Shown: positions 63,788 through 64,000 of the stretch, in pieces
Layout of the letters: every line of letters begins with the position of its first letter
Numbering within the stretch: position 1 is the first letter of the stretch
Assembly (NCBI GenBank): GCA_029858505.1
Contig: JAOUEW010000001.1
Span: 434,001-498,000, forward strand
DNA: 64,000 bases
Direction: 5' to 3'
Origin: Deltaproteobacteria bacterium
Lineage (GTDB): Bacteria; SAR324; JACQKK01
Notes under the pieces: generated by a model
The model's database searches: none
What the model saw: only the letters and a program-made list of their open reading frames with translations
What the model was told of the DNA's origin: nothing
Program-made: the position numbers and the translations under genes

Positions 63788-64000
63788 ATGCTCCATCGCA
63801 TACTCGCCGTGCTGCTTGCCACTCTTCTGCTGGCCACCGTTTCTTGGGCAGAGCCGCCCCGGCCACTCATGGAAGCCAGCCTTTATGTGCTCACCGAAGC
63901 CGGGCCCCAAGAACTGGAAGGCTCGCCCCAACTTTTATTTGATTCCATGAACAAGGGCACCTGGAAGAACAAAGGGAAAACCGGATGGATTTACATCATC
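63788..64000 (+). CDS. Secreted protein, N-terminal fragment (3' end outside window)
   Basis: 71 codons from ATG 63788 with GAGG seven bases upstream. A clear signal peptide (ILAVLLATLLLATVSWAEP, cleavage after SWA) is followed by a mature region with EAGPQELEGSPQLLFDSMNKG. I recognise no domain. Divergent from the WYL gene; its higher G+C suggests it may lie beyond the AT-rich part of the island. Confidence 0.75.
   Translation, partial: MLHRILAVLLATLLLATVSWAEPPRPLMEASLYVLTEAGPQELEGSPQLLFDSMNKGTWKNKGKTGWIYII

Overview
This is a 64 kb stretch of a high-G+C chromosome from a free-living, motile, Gram-negative bacterium. The envelope genes point that way: a periplasmic alpha-2-macroglobulin paired with PBP1C, an apparent outer-membrane barrel protein ending in Phe, lipoproteins, a chemoreceptor and fliG. 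Neither tRNA gene encodes its CCA end, which argues against enteric-type gammaproteobacteria. I cannot name the genus. Many genes are single housekeeping loci in mixed orientation, as expected of ordinary chromosomal backbone.

Layout. 1-4756: 3' end of an alpha-2-macroglobulin gene overlapping pbpC. 4790-5226: palindromic dispersed repeat. 5365-6355: tRNA-Ala, a DUF190 PII-like protein and a CrcB fluoride channel. 6644-9091: HelD-like helicase. 9081-11819: remnant of a Mu-like prophage (amidase, holin, DUF2730) with a CI/LexA-type repressor; a dispersed repeat sits inside the lysis cassette. 11860-14499: J-domain protein and a divergent PurF-family enzyme. 14597-15789: AT-rich insert bounded by 37-bp direct repeats. 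15830-16554: VapBC toxin-antitoxin. 16682-28169: flavin reductase, an Sm/Hfq-like small protein, cis-prenyltransferase, a DNA-ligase-N-domain orphan, a FAD/Fe-S dehydrogenase, a chemoreceptor, a multiheme cytochrome, archaeal-type phosphoglycerate mutase and a histidine phosphatase. 28413-34139: complete 2-oxoglutarate dehydrogenase set sucA-sucB-lpdA. 34156-49242: barrel protein, TPR membrane protein, ruvB, purA, fused peptide ABC ATPase, a large Sel1 protein, a CreD-like membrane protein, an EEP nuclease, and speA-speB (arginine to agmatine to putrescine). 49386-54084: two repeat-rich lipoproteins predicted to be beta-propellers. 54137-55147: fliG.

From tRNA-Met (55446-55519) to at least 63.6 kb lies an accessory island. 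It holds tandem 12-bp iterons beside the tRNA, an AT-rich gene of the STGPKT/GK family, a striking 2.4-kb array of about thirteen 191-bp tandem repeats, a tyrosine recombinase that looks 5'-truncated, a small HTH regulator, and a co-directional cluster of WYL regulator, gamma-glutamylcyclotransferase-like protein, unknown 301-aa protein and a second gamma-glutamylcyclotransferase-like protein. The repeat array and the WYL/GGCT cluster are the best candidates for undescribed biology. The array units carry several conserved hairpins and a perfect Shine-Dalgarno / anti-Shine-Dalgarno box, are mosaic in one segment, and have a length not divisible by three. All identifications were made by reading motifs; no database search was possible.
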